IMG/VR virus record: IMGVR_UViG_3300020455_000008
Span: 1 to 64,000 of that record
Source of the DNA: a virus
Direction: 5' to 3' (one strand)
DNA: 64,000 nucleotides
The translations under genes were made by a program, and so were the position numbers. This document shows, piece by piece, positions 18,299 to 26,870 of this stretch (its first letter is position 1; each line of letters opens with the position of its first letter). Under the pieces are notes generated by a model that was not told where the DNA came from, made no database searches, and saw only the letters and a program-made list of their open reading frames with translations.

Positions 18299-19159
18299 AT
18301 GAGTCACAATACAGTAAAAATAGGAACTTCTTCCCCTAACGCAACGGGATCAATTTCTCCATCTTTAAGCGACTTGTCACTTGGGTCAGCCGCTTCCTCC
18401 GATACTACTGACTTTTTACAGGTATCAAATAACTTAAGTGATGTAACGGCAGCCACCGCTAGGGGTAACCTCGGCCTTGGCTCTGCGGCCGAAAGTGCCA
18501 CTACTGACTTTTTAAGTGCTACGGGGCCTATTGCACTAGGTGGAAACTTAGATGTTGGGTCTAGTGATATAACTTCAAGTTCTAATGCCAATATTGAATT
18601 TGCTCCGCATGGCAATGGAAAAGTGACTATCAAGGGTAATACGGGTGGCAGTGGTCAAATTGTTCTCAATTGCGAGGACAACTCTCATGGAGTCACCCTA
18701 AAAGGGCCGCCACATTCAGCAAGTGCAACCTATACACTTACACTTCCTAATGCATTAGGAAGTGCTGATGATGTGTTGAAAACTGACGCTTCGGGCAATT
18801 TATCGTGGACTGCTCAAAGTAGTGGTGGTGGTGGAGGATCAGCACCTGTCGTTTCAGAGCAAAATAGCGCTGCAACTCTATCTGCGCCCGCTTCTAGTGG
18901 AATACTCGAACAAATTTACACGATAAGCAGCTCAAGTGCTGTAACGCTAACTTTACCTTCTGCAACATCAACAAATATGGGTGAGGGGTTTAAATACCAG
19001 TTCAAGCGGCTAGGTACAGGCGCTGTGACTATCCAATGTGCTACTAATGAGTTCATCGACCATAGTGCACAGACAAACTTCTCCATTGGTGCTCAATACG
19101 ACTCGATCACTCTAGTAGCAAATGGAACTAGTCCAAACGCTTCTTGGTTATTAATTTAG
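18299..19159 (+). CDS. Tail fibre protein with shared C-terminal domain
   Basis: A 286-aa fibre. The N-terminal half repeats LGSAASSDTTDFLQ and LGSAAESATTDFLS, a shaft-type pattern. The middle (SSNANIEFAPHGNGKVTIKG, then TYTLTLPNALGSADDVLKTD) is the common GNGKV.v.g/LP......L..d.~G.L.W fibre module. A Gly-rich linker (SGGGGGS) leads to the terminal domain (LEQIYTISSSSAVTLTLPSA to SWLLI) shared with the proteins at 13237 and 14457. Probably a distal fibre or adhesin. Confidence 0.75.
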   Translation: MSHNTVKIGTSSPNATGSISPSLSDLSLGSAASSDTTDFLQVSNNLSDVTAATARGNLGLGSAAESATTDFLSATGPIALGGNLDVGSSDITSSSNANIEFAPHGNGKVTIKGNTGGSGQIVLNCEDNSHGVTLKGPPHSASATYTLTLPNALGSADDVLKTDASGNLSWTAQSSGGGGGSAPVVSEQNSAATLSAPASSGILEQIYTISSSSAVTLTLPSATSTNMGEGFKYQFKRLGTGAVTIQCATNEFIDHSAQTNFSIGAQYDSITLVANGTSPNASWLLI

Positions 19160-19169
19160 GGGGTTATTT

Positions 19170-19637
19170 ATGTCGTATGTAGCACCCGATACAACAACAG
19201 GTTTTAGCACTAAAAGACTTCAAATTGCTGAGGTGGCAATTAGTGGACAGCCCACCGTTAATAATTATTTTACATGGCACAGTGTCGTTGCGGACTGTTT
19301 TGACGCTAGTCCAAACATTGATCCAAACGACAGTACCATCCTCATTTTAGACGCTGGTCACTACCTGGGGCGGGTTACACTAGCTATAACTAGGAGTGGC
19401 TATACTACATATGAGAACTATCAGTTTAAACTAGAAGCTGATGGAAGTCTGGTGGGCAGAAGGGGGCAAACATCGTGGCATGATAGTCACACAGCGGATT
19501 TTGCCGAGGCGGACTTTAGCAGCGGGCAGACCATACGTCTAAAGCTTAAATGTATAGATTACTTAAACAACTACCCTAGTTTATTAACGAATGGGGTCAA
19601 CGAATCAAGGTTATACTTATGGAGATCTGAACTATGA
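19170..19637 (+). CDS. Putative fibre-tip/receptor-binding protein 1
   Basis: A 155-aa beta-rich protein starting MSYVAP and ending LYLWRSEL. It is the first of three consecutive genes that share the start MSY, a similar length (148-168 aa), 4-nt overlaps and an end with a hydrophobic-Arg pattern. That suggests divergent members of one adhesin cassette at the distal end of the fibre cluster. ITRSGYTTYENYQFKLEADG is consistent with a jelly-roll or C1q-like tip, but no family was named. Confidence 0.55.
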   Translation: MSYVAPDTTTGFSTKRLQIAEVAISGQPTVNNYFTWHSVVADCFDASPNIDPNDSTILILDAGHYLGRVTLAITRSGYTTYENYQFKLEADGSLVGRRGQTSWHDSHTADFAEADFSSGQTIRLKLKCIDYLNNYPSLLTNGVNESRLYLWRSEL

Positions 19638-20080
19638 GTTATTTTTCTAATAAACTGCACTCAATCTCCCCATTTGCACAGGACTATATGTCCAGTTCGT
19701 GGCAATCAAATACTCAACAGTGGGATGTGTCTACTCAGACCTGGTTGAACACAAATGTTGGAGTTGGACATGGTTTCACAGGGAAGGGTTACGTTTGGGG
19801 GTTAATGTCGGGTGTACTGCATAATTTCGCATGGGCCAACTATACTGTTGCGGATTCTGTATCGGGTGGTGGTGGTGCGGGTCGGAATACGACCTCAACG
19901 GTAGATCAAAATTTATGGGGGTTATGTAGTAATCTTGCAAACTCGATGGCCCATGTAGGCGATCACACGTTTATGAATTACGGCTCAGATACCAGCTGGT
20001 GTCGTGTTTACTCATACTATTCAACAGCTCATGCTGCTGAGTCTGCCTCTCGTATTAATGTCATTAGGATAGAGCCATGA
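19634..20080 (+). CDS. Putative fibre-tip/receptor-binding protein 2
   Basis: A 148-aa protein starting MSYFSN and ending INVIRIEP, overlapping both neighbours by 4 nt (ATGA). It is rich in Trp, Tyr, His and Gly (HGFTGKGYVWGLMSGVLHNF), a composition common in carbohydrate-binding tips. Sequence similarity to the genes on either side is limited to the two ends and to size, so relatedness is an inference. Confidence 0.5.
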   Translation: MSYFSNKLHSISPFAQDYMSSSWQSNTQQWDVSTQTWLNTNVGVGHGFTGKGYVWGLMSGVLHNFAWANYTVADSVSGGGGAGRNTTSTVDQNLWGLCSNLANSMAHVGDHTFMNYGSDTSWCRVYSYYSTAHAAESASRINVIRIEP

Positions 20081-20583
20081 GTTATGTACCAAGTCATAGA
20101 GTAAGTGCATCAGAAGCCCTTGCGCCACCAAACGCCCTTGTTTACATTCCATCTACGACAAATACCTCGTATGTAACAACTGGGAACGTGCCACTAAACA
20201 CTCCTACTGTTTGGTTTGGCTCGTGGATGCCCTCGATAACAAATAATATTATAACGTTACCTAGCGGTTATTATTATTTTGTTGAATCTGCACAGGCTGT
20301 GTATTATGGCACATCAAAACACGCTTATATAAATATAAACGTTTATGATGAAACAAATAGCCAAAACATAGGGAACTTAGGTAAATGTGTTTACTGGGAT
20401 TTGGGTAGGCAGTCTAACAATAACAGAGATAACGCTGCTTTCGCATTTATAGATTGTGTGAGTTCGGGTATTGATATATCAATAAAAGCTCACAGCAACA
20501 ATGGTATATACTCAATCAATTATACAGATACCGTAGGTTATGCGGGCCTAGGTAGAACAATTATTTGGAGACTAGATCCTTGA
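20077..20583 (+). CDS. Putative fibre-tip/receptor-binding protein 3
   Basis: A 168-aa protein starting MSYVPS and ending TIIWRLDP, last of the three-gene tip cassette. It is Asn/Tyr-rich with alternating hydrophobic residues (YYYFVESAQAVYYGTSKHAY), consistent with a beta-sandwich adhesin. An 81-bp gap follows that contains a dispersed 24-bp motif. Confidence 0.5.
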   Translation: MSYVPSHRVSASEALAPPNALVYIPSTTNTSYVTTGNVPLNTPTVWFGSWMPSITNNIITLPSGYYYFVESAQAVYYGTSKHAYININVYDETNSQNIGNLGKCVYWDLGRQSNNNRDNAAFAFIDCVSSGIDISIKAHSNNGIYSINYTDTVGYAGLGRTIIWRLDP

Positions 20584-20631
20584 TAGATTACAGTGCTTTA
20601 GGATTGTTTTATATTTTTAATACGCATAAGA

Positions 20632-20655
20632 AAAGTTTTTGAAAACTTTTTATAG
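20632..20655 (+). repeat. Dispersed 24-bp motif, copy B
   Basis: Reads AAAGTTTTTGAAAACT followed by TTTTATAG. It lies 49 bp after the last fibre gene and 10 bp before the GTG of the next gene. Confidence 0.8.
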
Positions 20656-20664
20656 GGGGGTCTT

Positions 20665-21018
20665 GTGAGATATTGGAAGCCTTGGTTTTTTGAGAATAGT
20701 AAAATCCCCGTATGGTTAAGCAAGTTGACCCCCATTGAGATTAGTGCGATTACTTTATTCTGTTTTGTGTTCTCTAGGAGAGAGATCTCTGAAAGAACTA
20801 AACGGCATGAGACTATACATTTCCAACAGTTCCTAGAGACTGGTATTATTGGTTTTATCCTAATCTACTACACAGACTATCTTTTTAAGCTGATCAAATA
20901 TCGAGATGGCAAAAAGGCTTATCGTATGATCTGTTTTGAACAAGAAGCATATGATAATGACGACTATGAAGATTACTTAGATAGAAGAAAAAGGTTTGCT
21001 TGGTTAGGTCGTAAGTAG
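20665..21018 (+). CDS. Small HExxH metalloprotease-like membrane protein
   Basis: A 117-aa protein from a GTG start behind GGGGGG. It has the zincin-type sequence RHETIHFQQ (residues about 47-55), a following hydrophobic segment GIIGFILIYYTDYLFKLI and then CFEQEAYDND, giving a potential third Glu ligand. This H-E-x-x-H...E-x-E-A-Y layout is widespread in small bacterial and phage proteins of unknown substrate. Position just upstream of the endolysin suggests a lysis or envelope role; this is inference. Confidence 0.6.
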   Translation: MRYWKPWFFENSKIPVWLSKLTPIEISAITLFCFVFSRREISERTKRHETIHFQQFLETGIIGFILIYYTDYLFKLIKYRDGKKAYRMICFEQEAYDNDDYEDYLDRRKRFAWLGRK

Positions 21019-21114
21019 TTCTGAGATACTAGGGTCGCTCTTATATATAATATATAATATAAGATATACTTTATTATAAGGGAGAGCACTTCAGTTCTCA
21101 GAAAAGGAAAACCA
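21019..21114 (+). promoter_or_regulatory. AT-rich leader before the endolysin
   Basis: The gap includes an almost pure A/T run (about 21042-21080) with several TATAAT-like words, and an inverted repeat TTCTGAGA (21020-21027) / TCTCAGAA (21097-21104). A promoter for late lysis expression is plausible, but no -35/-10 pair stands out. Confidence 0.35.
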
Positions 21115-22044
21115 ATGTCATCTAGTGTTAGGCATACTAGAGCTTCGGCTTGCTCATATAATCTAAAGTCTTCAAAATCTATTGGTTGGTTATCTGCCAT
21201 GCCCGAAAGTGCAATGGACTGTTATCCAGGCTTAGGGGAAGATCCTAGTAGCAGTGAGTTAGCAGAAGCCGTAGAACAGTTTCAGCTTGAGAATGACCTT
21301 ATTGTTGATGGGAAGCTTGGGCGTGGTACTTGGGGCTTAATATTAAAAACCTTTAACCATATCGCAAATGAGGACTCCTTTTGGACGATTAATGACCAAA
21401 GGGTAGGGGTGCAGACTGACGACAGAGTAAAAATGGTCAATTTTGATCAACCCAAGGGTCTTGACCTGCATAGGTTTGGCCACTTCTCTAGCAGGAAGAG
21501 CAGGAATCCACACTTAATCGTTGTTCACTGGGGCGGTCTTGATCCTCATCACTGTTATCGAGTATTCAGTTCCCCCGACAGAGAGGTGTCTAGTCACGCA
21601 GGTATTGGCTTAGACATTGATGGGTCACCTACCATCTATCAATACCTCGACCTAAACCACAAGGCTTGGCATGGAGGATGGGTGAACTCTTACTCAGTGG
21701 GTATCGATATTTGCCAGCAACCCTCCCTCAAGTGGAAGGATCATTATGAAAAGAAGGGTTATATAGTTCCCGTAAAACAAAATGATACAGGTCGTGGCGA
21801 TAAACGTGTTCTAAGTCTTAGCCTTGGAGTTGCGCTTGCTACTAGAGAAGCAGTAAAGACCTTGTGTTCTGTTTTAGATATACCGTATCAGTTCCCTATG
21901 CACTCTGATGGGTCATACAACCATAATGTTCTTAGCAAGGACTATCTACTAAATGGTTTTACTGGTGTGGTAGGCCATCATCACTTAACTGCCAAAAAAT
22001 GGGATTGCGCTTGCTGGTGGGAGGATATATTCGATGAGCGTTAG
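21115..22044 (+). CDS. Endolysin: PG-binding domain + N-acetylmuramoyl-L-alanine amidase
   Basis: A 309-aa lysis enzyme. Residues about 30-85 form a peptidoglycan-binding type 1 domain (LAEAVEQFQLENDLIVDGKL then GTWGLI). The amidase_2 domain follows from about residue 130: HLIVVHWGG supplies a zinc His, HAGIGLDIDG and YLDLNHKAWHGGWVNSYSVG match the conserved core, and GHHHLTAKKWDC near residue 290 gives the C-terminal His. It cleaves the bond between MurNAc and L-Ala. The N-terminal binding domain is typical of phages of Gram-negative hosts. No signal peptide, so it relies on the holin. Confidence 0.88.
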   Translation: MSSSVRHTRASACSYNLKSSKSIGWLSAMPESAMDCYPGLGEDPSSSELAEAVEQFQLENDLIVDGKLGRGTWGLILKTFNHIANEDSFWTINDQRVGVQTDDRVKMVNFDQPKGLDLHRFGHFSSRKSRNPHLIVVHWGGLDPHHCYRVFSSPDREVSSHAGIGLDIDGSPTIYQYLDLNHKAWHGGWVNSYSVGIDICQQPSLKWKDHYEKKGYIVPVKQNDTGRGDKRVLSLSLGVALATREAVKTLCSVLDIPYQFPMHSDGSYNHNVLSKDYLLNGFTGVVGHHHLTAKKWDCACWWEDIFDER

Positions 22045-22297
22045 TGATGAGCAGTTAATAGCGAAAAGCGTTCAGTATTCAGCAAGCGGTTTTGTAAACA
22101 AGTTTGAAGAAGACTGTAATGCAAGTTTATTGAGTGTTACGACTTTGAATAAGATTAACTTTGAAAAGCAAAAGGATATTGTGGTCTTACACAAGATGGG
22201 CGGTGGGGCTTTACCCTATAAAGTAGGCTCTTGGGAACAGACTAGAGAAGTAAGAGGTTCACTTGTCTCAATTGGGGTGTATAAAAAACATAGATAA
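22034..22297 (+). CDS. Small unknown protein overlapping endolysin
   Basis: An 87-aa protein whose ATG overlaps the endolysin's last codons, with GGAGG 8 nt upstream. It is mixed-charge, with no membrane segment, and ends in a basic YKKHR. Not recognised. Coupling to the endolysin suggests late expression. Confidence 0.55.
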   Translation: MSVSDEQLIAKSVQYSASGFVNKFEEDCNASLLSVTTLNKINFEKQKDIVVLHKMGGGALPYKVGSWEQTREVRGSLVSIGVYKKHR

Positions 22298-22303
22298 ATT
22301 TTA

Positions 22304-22332
22304 TTGACGTTTTGTAGGCAAGGGTATATGTC
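22304..22332 (+). promoter_or_regulatory. Sigma70-like promoter of the replication block
   Basis: TTGACG (22304-22309), 17-bp spacer, TATGTC (22327-22332); TATATG at 15 bp is an alternative -10. It sits right after a stop codon and 35 bp before the first gene of the replication module, which makes an early promoter plausible. Confidence 0.5.
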
Positions 22333-22366
22333 TTTGGTTAGTCAAGGTTTCGACAAAGGAGAAGAC

Positions 22367-22588
22367 ATGGTACGCCTAGACAGTAAAAAAAATAAACTTG
22401 TGCTCGATCTTAAGCATGATACAGGTAAGCAACTTGCCGCAATGGTTCTGCAAGCCATTTACTTGTATGGCGCTGAATCTGAAGAGGACAAAGCTATCCT
22501 TCGGCAAATGGAGAGGATGATAAAGGGTGAAGAACCTTCAGTGACAGTTGATCTAAAAGATTACTTGAAGGGTGGTAAGAATGATTGA
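22367..22588 (+). CDS. Small unknown protein, first gene of replication block
   Basis: About 73 aa from ATG 22367, which has AAGGAGA 4 nt upstream; the same frame is open from 22304 but without a better start. It has a basic N-terminus (MVRLDSKKNKLVLDLK) followed by two amphipathic helices. The end overlaps the next gene by 8 nt. Function unknown; a regulator or replication accessory is possible. Confidence 0.55.
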   Translation: MVRLDSKKNKLVLDLKHDTGKQLAAMVLQAIYLYGAESEEDKAILRQMERMIKGEEPSVTVDLKDYLKGGKND

Positions 22589-23429
22589 GTTCTCTAGCCT
22601 AAGTGCTGAAGGGTTCCTGCCTGTCAGTCGAGTATTTCTTACTAATTATCGAAGTTTAAATATCAGTATGGAAGAAGCTATGCTGGTATTGCATTTATTG
22701 GATCATAGTTGGTTTGGTAACAGAGAGTTCCCTAGTGCAGAGTATTTTGCAAAGAAGACAGGTAAAAGTGGTCAAACAGTTAGGGCTTATCTTCGTTCAC
22801 TCAGTCACAAAGGCTACTTAATACCTATTCGCTCTGAAACAGGTGATAAGACCTTTGATTACAGTCCACTTCTAGGCGCACTAAAGGACTTAGCTGGTGT
22901 TCCCGTTGCTGAAGAAGAGAAGCCAAAACCTATGCATGACGAGTCTCCCAAAGATCCACTTAAAGAGCTGATAGATACGTCAATGGCTATGGCAAAAGAC
23001 AAGTCTAAGAAAAGAGCGCCTGTGCAGACGAAACCCGCACATTGGCGCAGATTGCAAGCGTTTAACGACAAGACTCCCGAACAATATAATGCTAAAGATA
23101 TGGAGTTTGTTATGGCTCAAGAATGGCGTAAGAAATGGCAGTCTCCGCCCCCACGATTCTTTGGTCGGGATATGAAGCATACCAAGGATCTGATCAGTAT
23201 TTATGGTGCAGATGTCGTTTCTGATGTAATCACTAAGTGTGTAGCTGACTGGGAGTCAATTGCGCCTAAGTTTAATATTAAGGGCTACCCTAGTATGCCC
23301 ATATTTTGGGGGTTTCGTAACTCCATATTCCCGTTAATGATAGATGGCGAACTTGACAACAAGCCCTCGTGGGGCAGTCAGTTTAGCGATACAGAAGACA
23401 CTCCCGATGGGGGTGAGATAGGATGGTAA
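22581..23429 (+). CDS. DnaD-like replication initiator / helicase-loading protein
   Basis: A 282-aa protein from ATG 22581. The N-terminal winged helix (FLTNYRSLNISMEEAMLVLH, then TGKSGQTVRAYLRSLSHKGY) resembles DnaD/RepA-N-type initiators. A Lys/Ala/Pro linker (residues about 105-155) leads to a helical C-terminal domain. The next genes encode a DnaC-like ATPase and a DnaB-like helicase, an arrangement seen where a DnaD-type protein marks the origin and recruits the loader. The exact family is inferred from layout plus the winged helix. Confidence 0.65.
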   Translation: MIEFSSLSAEGFLPVSRVFLTNYRSLNISMEEAMLVLHLLDHSWFGNREFPSAEYFAKKTGKSGQTVRAYLRSLSHKGYLIPIRSETGDKTFDYSPLLGALKDLAGVPVAEEEKPKPMHDESPKDPLKELIDTSMAMAKDKSKKRAPVQTKPAHWRRLQAFNDKTPEQYNAKDMEFVMAQEWRKKWQSPPPRFFGRDMKHTKDLISIYGADVVSDVITKCVADWESIAPKFNIKGYPSMPIFWGFRNSIFPLMIDGELDNKPSWGSQFSDTEDTPDGGEIGW

Positions 23430-23430
23430 A

Positions 23431-23718
23431 ATGTCTTTTACTGAAACACAAAAAATAGGAATTGTCGTTAATGATGATCCAACAAATCACCTACACCGTT
23501 TATATGCTATGCGGATAGAAGTCGGTGACAGATACAGTAAATATTTTATATTAGACCAAGTAAGAAGCGGCAAAAGAGCTACTCTCAGACGAGAGAGAGT
23601 ACTAACCGTTGACCTCCCAAGACAAGCAAGAGAAGCTGCAAGAAAGTGGCGTATTCTCAGACAAAATATCGAGGTGTTAAATGAGGACAGTGAATCCAAA
23701 ACCAAGAAATCTAAATGA
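23431..23718 (+). CDS. Small basic protein in replication block, unknown
   Basis: A 95-aa protein with an Arg-rich centre (RRERVLTVDLPRQAREAARK) and a charged tail. It overlaps the DnaC-like gene by 38 nt. It is possibly a DNA-binding accessory of the initiator and loader, inferred only from charge and position. Confidence 0.5.
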   Translation: MSFTETQKIGIVVNDDPTNHLHRLYAMRIEVGDRYSKYFILDQVRSGKRATLRRERVLTVDLPRQAREAARKWRILRQNIEVLNEDSESKTKKSK

Positions 23719-24304
23719 GGAAACTCTACACCGAATGAACATAGGTAGACGGTACTGGTCTGCTGAAATGTCACAGGTAGAAGAATCTCCCGCTAAAACT
23801 ATATTCAGACGCTATGCACAAGACCTTACAACTAACTATGACCAAGGTTGGGGGATTTTCTTATATGGTTCTAACGGTATAGGGAAGACATATACAGCCT
23901 GTGCCTTTTTGAAAGAGATACAAAAGAGAGGTTACTCTACCTACTGTGTTCTAGCCGATGTTCTGAAGGTTGCGTACATCGATGGTCAACGATTCGACCA
24001 AGACAACTCTGTTGTCCAGCGTGTAGAGTCAGTCGATTTTCTTCTCCTAGAGGATCTTGGGAAGGAGTATTCAGGTAAGGGGAGTGGTTTTGCTGAGTTA
24101 TGTTTTGAGAATATGCTCAGAAAACGCTCTAGGGAGTGCTTACCTACAATTGTGACCACCAACCTATCTCCCAAAGCCTTTCAAGAGCGCTACAAGCAAT
24201 CTGCGGCTTCTTTGGCTATGGAATGTATGGTTGCTTGTCAAATGAAGGGCGCTGATCGTAGGAAGGTTGCGGGTAGCGTCAAGACTCAGGAGCTATCTGT
24301 ATGA
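23681..24304 (+). CDS. DnaC-like helicase loader ATPase
   Basis: A 207-aa AAA+ protein. Walker A is LYGSNGIGKTYTA (residues about 62-74), Walker B is VDFLLLEDLGKE, and sensor-1-like PTIVTTNLSPKAF matches IstB/DnaC-type ATPases (tTN.....~). It loads the DnaB-like helicase encoded two genes downstream. ATG 23681 has GAGGTG upstream and overlaps the previous gene; the stop overlaps the next ATG as ATGA. Confidence 0.85.
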   Translation: MRTVNPKPRNLNEETLHRMNIGRRYWSAEMSQVEESPAKTIFRRYAQDLTTNYDQGWGIFLYGSNGIGKTYTACAFLKEIQKRGYSTYCVLADVLKVAYIDGQRFDQDNSVVQRVESVDFLLLEDLGKEYSGKGSGFAELCFENMLRKRSRECLPTIVTTNLSPKAFQERYKQSAASLAMECMVACQMKGADRRKVAGSVKTQELSV

Positions 24305-24651
24305 TGAGGGGTAACATAGCCAACACTGTTGTGCCCACCTTGTGGATTCACTCTGATTGTGTATTGGAATACACAGGGAGGTGGCTATACATTGGTACGA
24401 AACAGTATTCTAAGAAGAATGAAAGTTGGTTATGGGGCGTGAGCTACCTTCTTAGACCAGTTATTGTATACATAGACCAAGAACCTAATAAGTTGTTATC
24501 TGATTATGATAGCTTGCAATTCACGAACTTTAAAGAGTGTCGTGACACGCTAAGGCGTAATCACCGAGCAGTCGAAATGGTAGTGGCAGATCCTAACTTG
24601 GTCTGCTCTGAGACTGTATTATTTACATCAAGTTTGAAAAGATATTGTTAA
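24301..24651 (+). CDS. Unknown protein between loader and helicase
   Basis: A 116-aa protein with a Trp/Tyr-rich centre (EYTGRWLYIGTKQYSKKNES). It has no recognised domain. It is wedged between the loader and the helicase with 4-nt and 3-nt junctions, so it is co-translated with the replisome genes. Three Cys residues are scattered and do not form an obvious metal site. Confidence 0.55.
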   Translation: MMRGNIANTVVPTLWIHSDCVLEYTGRWLYIGTKQYSKKNESWLWGVSYLLRPVIVYIDQEPNKLLSDYDSLQFTNFKECRDTLRRNHRAVEMVVADPNLVCSETVLFTSSLKRYC

Positions 24652-24654
24652 GAC

Positions 24655-25881
24655 ATGGATATTGAAAAAAGAATCATCGACAAATGCGCTGAGTCACCCA
24701 AGCTGTATGCAGAAGCGATTGACATGGCAGTCATACCCGAAATGTTCAATGGGATGTATGCTGAGATATGGGAGTTCTCAGTCAACTACTTAAAAGTACA
24801 TGGTGTTGGGCCGACTGATGAAGCCATTAATAATCAGTTCAATGATTACATTTGGGATTTCCCTGCGCCTGAACCACTGACATACTACGTAGAGCAGTTA
24901 AAGAGAAAACACGCCTTTAATCTTACGCTAACTGGTATACAGAGTGCTTATGACAACCTAAATAAGCGAGAAGTAGAGAAGGCAGTCGATCACCTACGTG
25001 ACGCTCTTAGGAAGATCGAGGACGCTACCGCAAGTGAAGCAGATCTTGACTGGGGTGCTTCTGCTGAACAGCGATATAACGATTACCTAGAGATCCAAAG
25101 CAAGGGCGGTATTGATGGTTATCGAACCCCATTTAATACCTTGGATGAAGCTACCCAAGGTTGGCATGACGGTGAGTTTATTCTTGTTGTTGCAAGGCAG
25201 GGTGTGGGTAAGACCTGGTTGACCAACATTATGGCCCATAAGAACTATCGTGATGGTTTGAAGGTTCTATACTTCACAAAAGAAATGCCTAGTAATCAAG
25301 TTGCACGTCGCTTTGACGCTCTCGAATATAATCTCCCTTACCAAGATCTAAGAAGCGGTAAGTTAAACTCATTTAGGGAAGCTGAGTGGAGGGATAAGGT
25401 ACAAGAGGGTTTGCCCATAGGTCAGATGGTGATTGTAGGTGAGGAAACAGGCGGTGTCTCCCAAGTAGCCGCAAAGATCGAACGCCATAGGCCTGATATT
25501 ATTTTTATCGATGGTATGTATCTGATGGACGATGACCAAAGAGCTAGAGATAACTGGTTAAAGATCAGTAATATTTCAAGAGATATGAAGCGACTAGCTA
25601 AAAGAGTGATGATACCTATTATTGCTACGGTTCAGTTTAATCGTAGTGCAGACAATGCTAAGGGTGACGCTTCTAATATTGCTTATGGTGATATTGCTAA
25701 GGACGCAGATATTATATTGGGTTTATTCCAAGACGAAGACCAACGTCTTGATAAGCGTATGACACTACGTGTCCTAAAACAGAGAGAGGGTAGTAGACCA
25801 GAGATCGAGTTAGACTGGGATATGGATAATATGAAGTTTGCTGAGGTAGCCCAAGACCCATTCAAGGCGGTAGACTTCTAA
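24655..25881 (+). CDS. Replicative DNA helicase, DnaB-like
   Basis: A 408-aa hexameric helicase. The N-terminal helical domain (residues 1-120) resembles DnaB-N, and the C-terminal RecA-like domain has Walker A RQGVGKTW at residues 181-188. It continues with VLYFTKEMPSNQVARRFDA (DnaB motif 1a, fSLEM), IIFIDGMYLMDD (Walker B) and IIATVQFNR (motif 3). It unwinds the fork 5' to 3'. It is shorter than E. coli DnaB (471 aa). The stop overlaps the primase ATG by 1 nt, in keeping with a helicase-primase partnership. Confidence 0.88.
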   Translation: MDIEKRIIDKCAESPKLYAEAIDMAVIPEMFNGMYAEIWEFSVNYLKVHGVGPTDEAINNQFNDYIWDFPAPEPLTYYVEQLKRKHAFNLTLTGIQSAYDNLNKREVEKAVDHLRDALRKIEDATASEADLDWGASAEQRYNDYLEIQSKGGIDGYRTPFNTLDEATQGWHDGEFILVVARQGVGKTWLTNIMAHKNYRDGLKVLYFTKEMPSNQVARRFDALEYNLPYQDLRSGKLNSFREAEWRDKVQEGLPIGQMVIVGEETGGVSQVAAKIERHRPDIIFIDGMYLMDDDQRARDNWLKISNISRDMKRLAKRVMIPIIATVQFNRSADNAKGDASNIAYGDIAKDADIILGLFQDEDQRLDKRMTLRVLKQREGSRPEIELDWDMDNMKFAEVAQDPFKAVDF

Positions 25882-26846
25882 TGAGTAAACAAGAAACAGT
25901 ATTTGACATATTAACCAAGAGCAACTTTAGGCCAAAGTTGGGTGCTGAGAATATTAGTATCCCTTGCCCTCTAGCTCCGTATACTCCACTACATAAAAAC
26001 AATTATGACAGTAGACCTAGTATGGGTATCAGGGTAACCGATACCGCAGTTTTGGTGAACTGCTTTACTTGTGGGTTCAAGAGTGGACAGCTCTCCTATC
26101 TTTATAGCCGTTTAGCTCACCATGATAATAGCTGGCAACCTGCACTACAGGCTGTGCAAGATATGGAGTCTAAATATCTAGGAGATGGACTGAATAGTCT
26201 GAAGCATATGGGATATTATAAGCAGTCGGTACAAGAGGATAAACCTTTAGATGAATCTCTGTTTGAGCCTTACTCAAGAAAGTTTGCGCCTTATCTACAA
26301 AAGCGGGGAATCACGCTAGAAACGGGTAAGCGTTGGGGTGTTGGTGTTGACCGAGAACAAAAAAGGGCTGTAATACCCGTAAGGGATACACAAGGGCAAT
26401 TATGGGGTGCTGTAGGTAGGTCGTATAATGGCGCTAAACCGAAGTATTTAAACTACTGGGAGATGAAGAAGGGTGCTCATTTGTTGGGTGCTCAGTTGAT
26501 AACTCAGGCTAAGACTACTGTGATAGTCGAGGGTAGCCTAGACGCTATGTTAGCAGATCAAGCTCTGAGACAAGCGGGTTACGCAGACGATTATAACGTA
26601 GTAAGCATATTAGGTGCTTCAATGTCTGAAGCACAAGCCCATAAAATAGTAGCCTGTTCTAACGCCATAGTAGTTGCACTAGACGCAGACGAAGCTGGTC
26701 AACGTGGTGTTACTCGAATAAAAGACTTACTTGGTAGCAGATTACTCACTAGATATGCACACATAAGCTCTGTAAATAAGAAGGACTTTGGTGAGTGTTC
26801 GCCAAGTCAAATAGTAGAAGTTATTCTCGGAGCTTCTTTAATATAA
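25881..26846 (+). CDS. DNA primase (zinc finger + TOPRIM)
   Basis: A 321-aa primase. The N-terminus has a CHC2-type zinc site spread over PCPLAPYTPLH and VNCFTCGFKSG. TOPRIM motifs follow: VIVEGSLDAM (catalytic Glu) and IVVALDADEAGQRG (DxD). An RPD-like region with KRAVIPVRDTQGQLWG matches the DnaG/T7-type core. It synthesises RNA primers on the lagging strand. It is compact compared with DnaG, as in phages where the helicase-interaction domain is reduced. The dispersed motif begins at the base after its stop. Confidence 0.85.
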   Translation: MSKQETVFDILTKSNFRPKLGAENISIPCPLAPYTPLHKNNYDSRPSMGIRVTDTAVLVNCFTCGFKSGQLSYLYSRLAHHDNSWQPALQAVQDMESKYLGDGLNSLKHMGYYKQSVQEDKPLDESLFEPYSRKFAPYLQKRGITLETGKRWGVGVDREQKRAVIPVRDTQGQLWGAVGRSYNGAKPKYLNYWEMKKGAHLLGAQLITQAKTTVIVEGSLDAMLADQALRQAGYADDYNVVSILGASMSEAQAHKIVACSNAIVVALDADEAGQRGVTRIKDLLGSRLLTRYAHISSVNKKDFGECSPSQIVEVILGASLI

Positions 26847-26870
26847 ATTGTTTTTGAAAACTATTGATTA
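26847..26870 (+). repeat. Dispersed 24-bp motif, copy C
   Basis: ATTGTTTTTGAAAACT then ATTGATTA, starting immediately after the primase stop codon. TTGAAA at 26855 and TATTTT at a 16-bp distance could form a promoter for the SSB gene. Confidence 0.7.

Noticed and set aside
22304-22366. N-terminal extension of the 22367 gene
   Set aside because: The region is better explained as a promoter, and AAGGAGA directly precedes ATG 22367.
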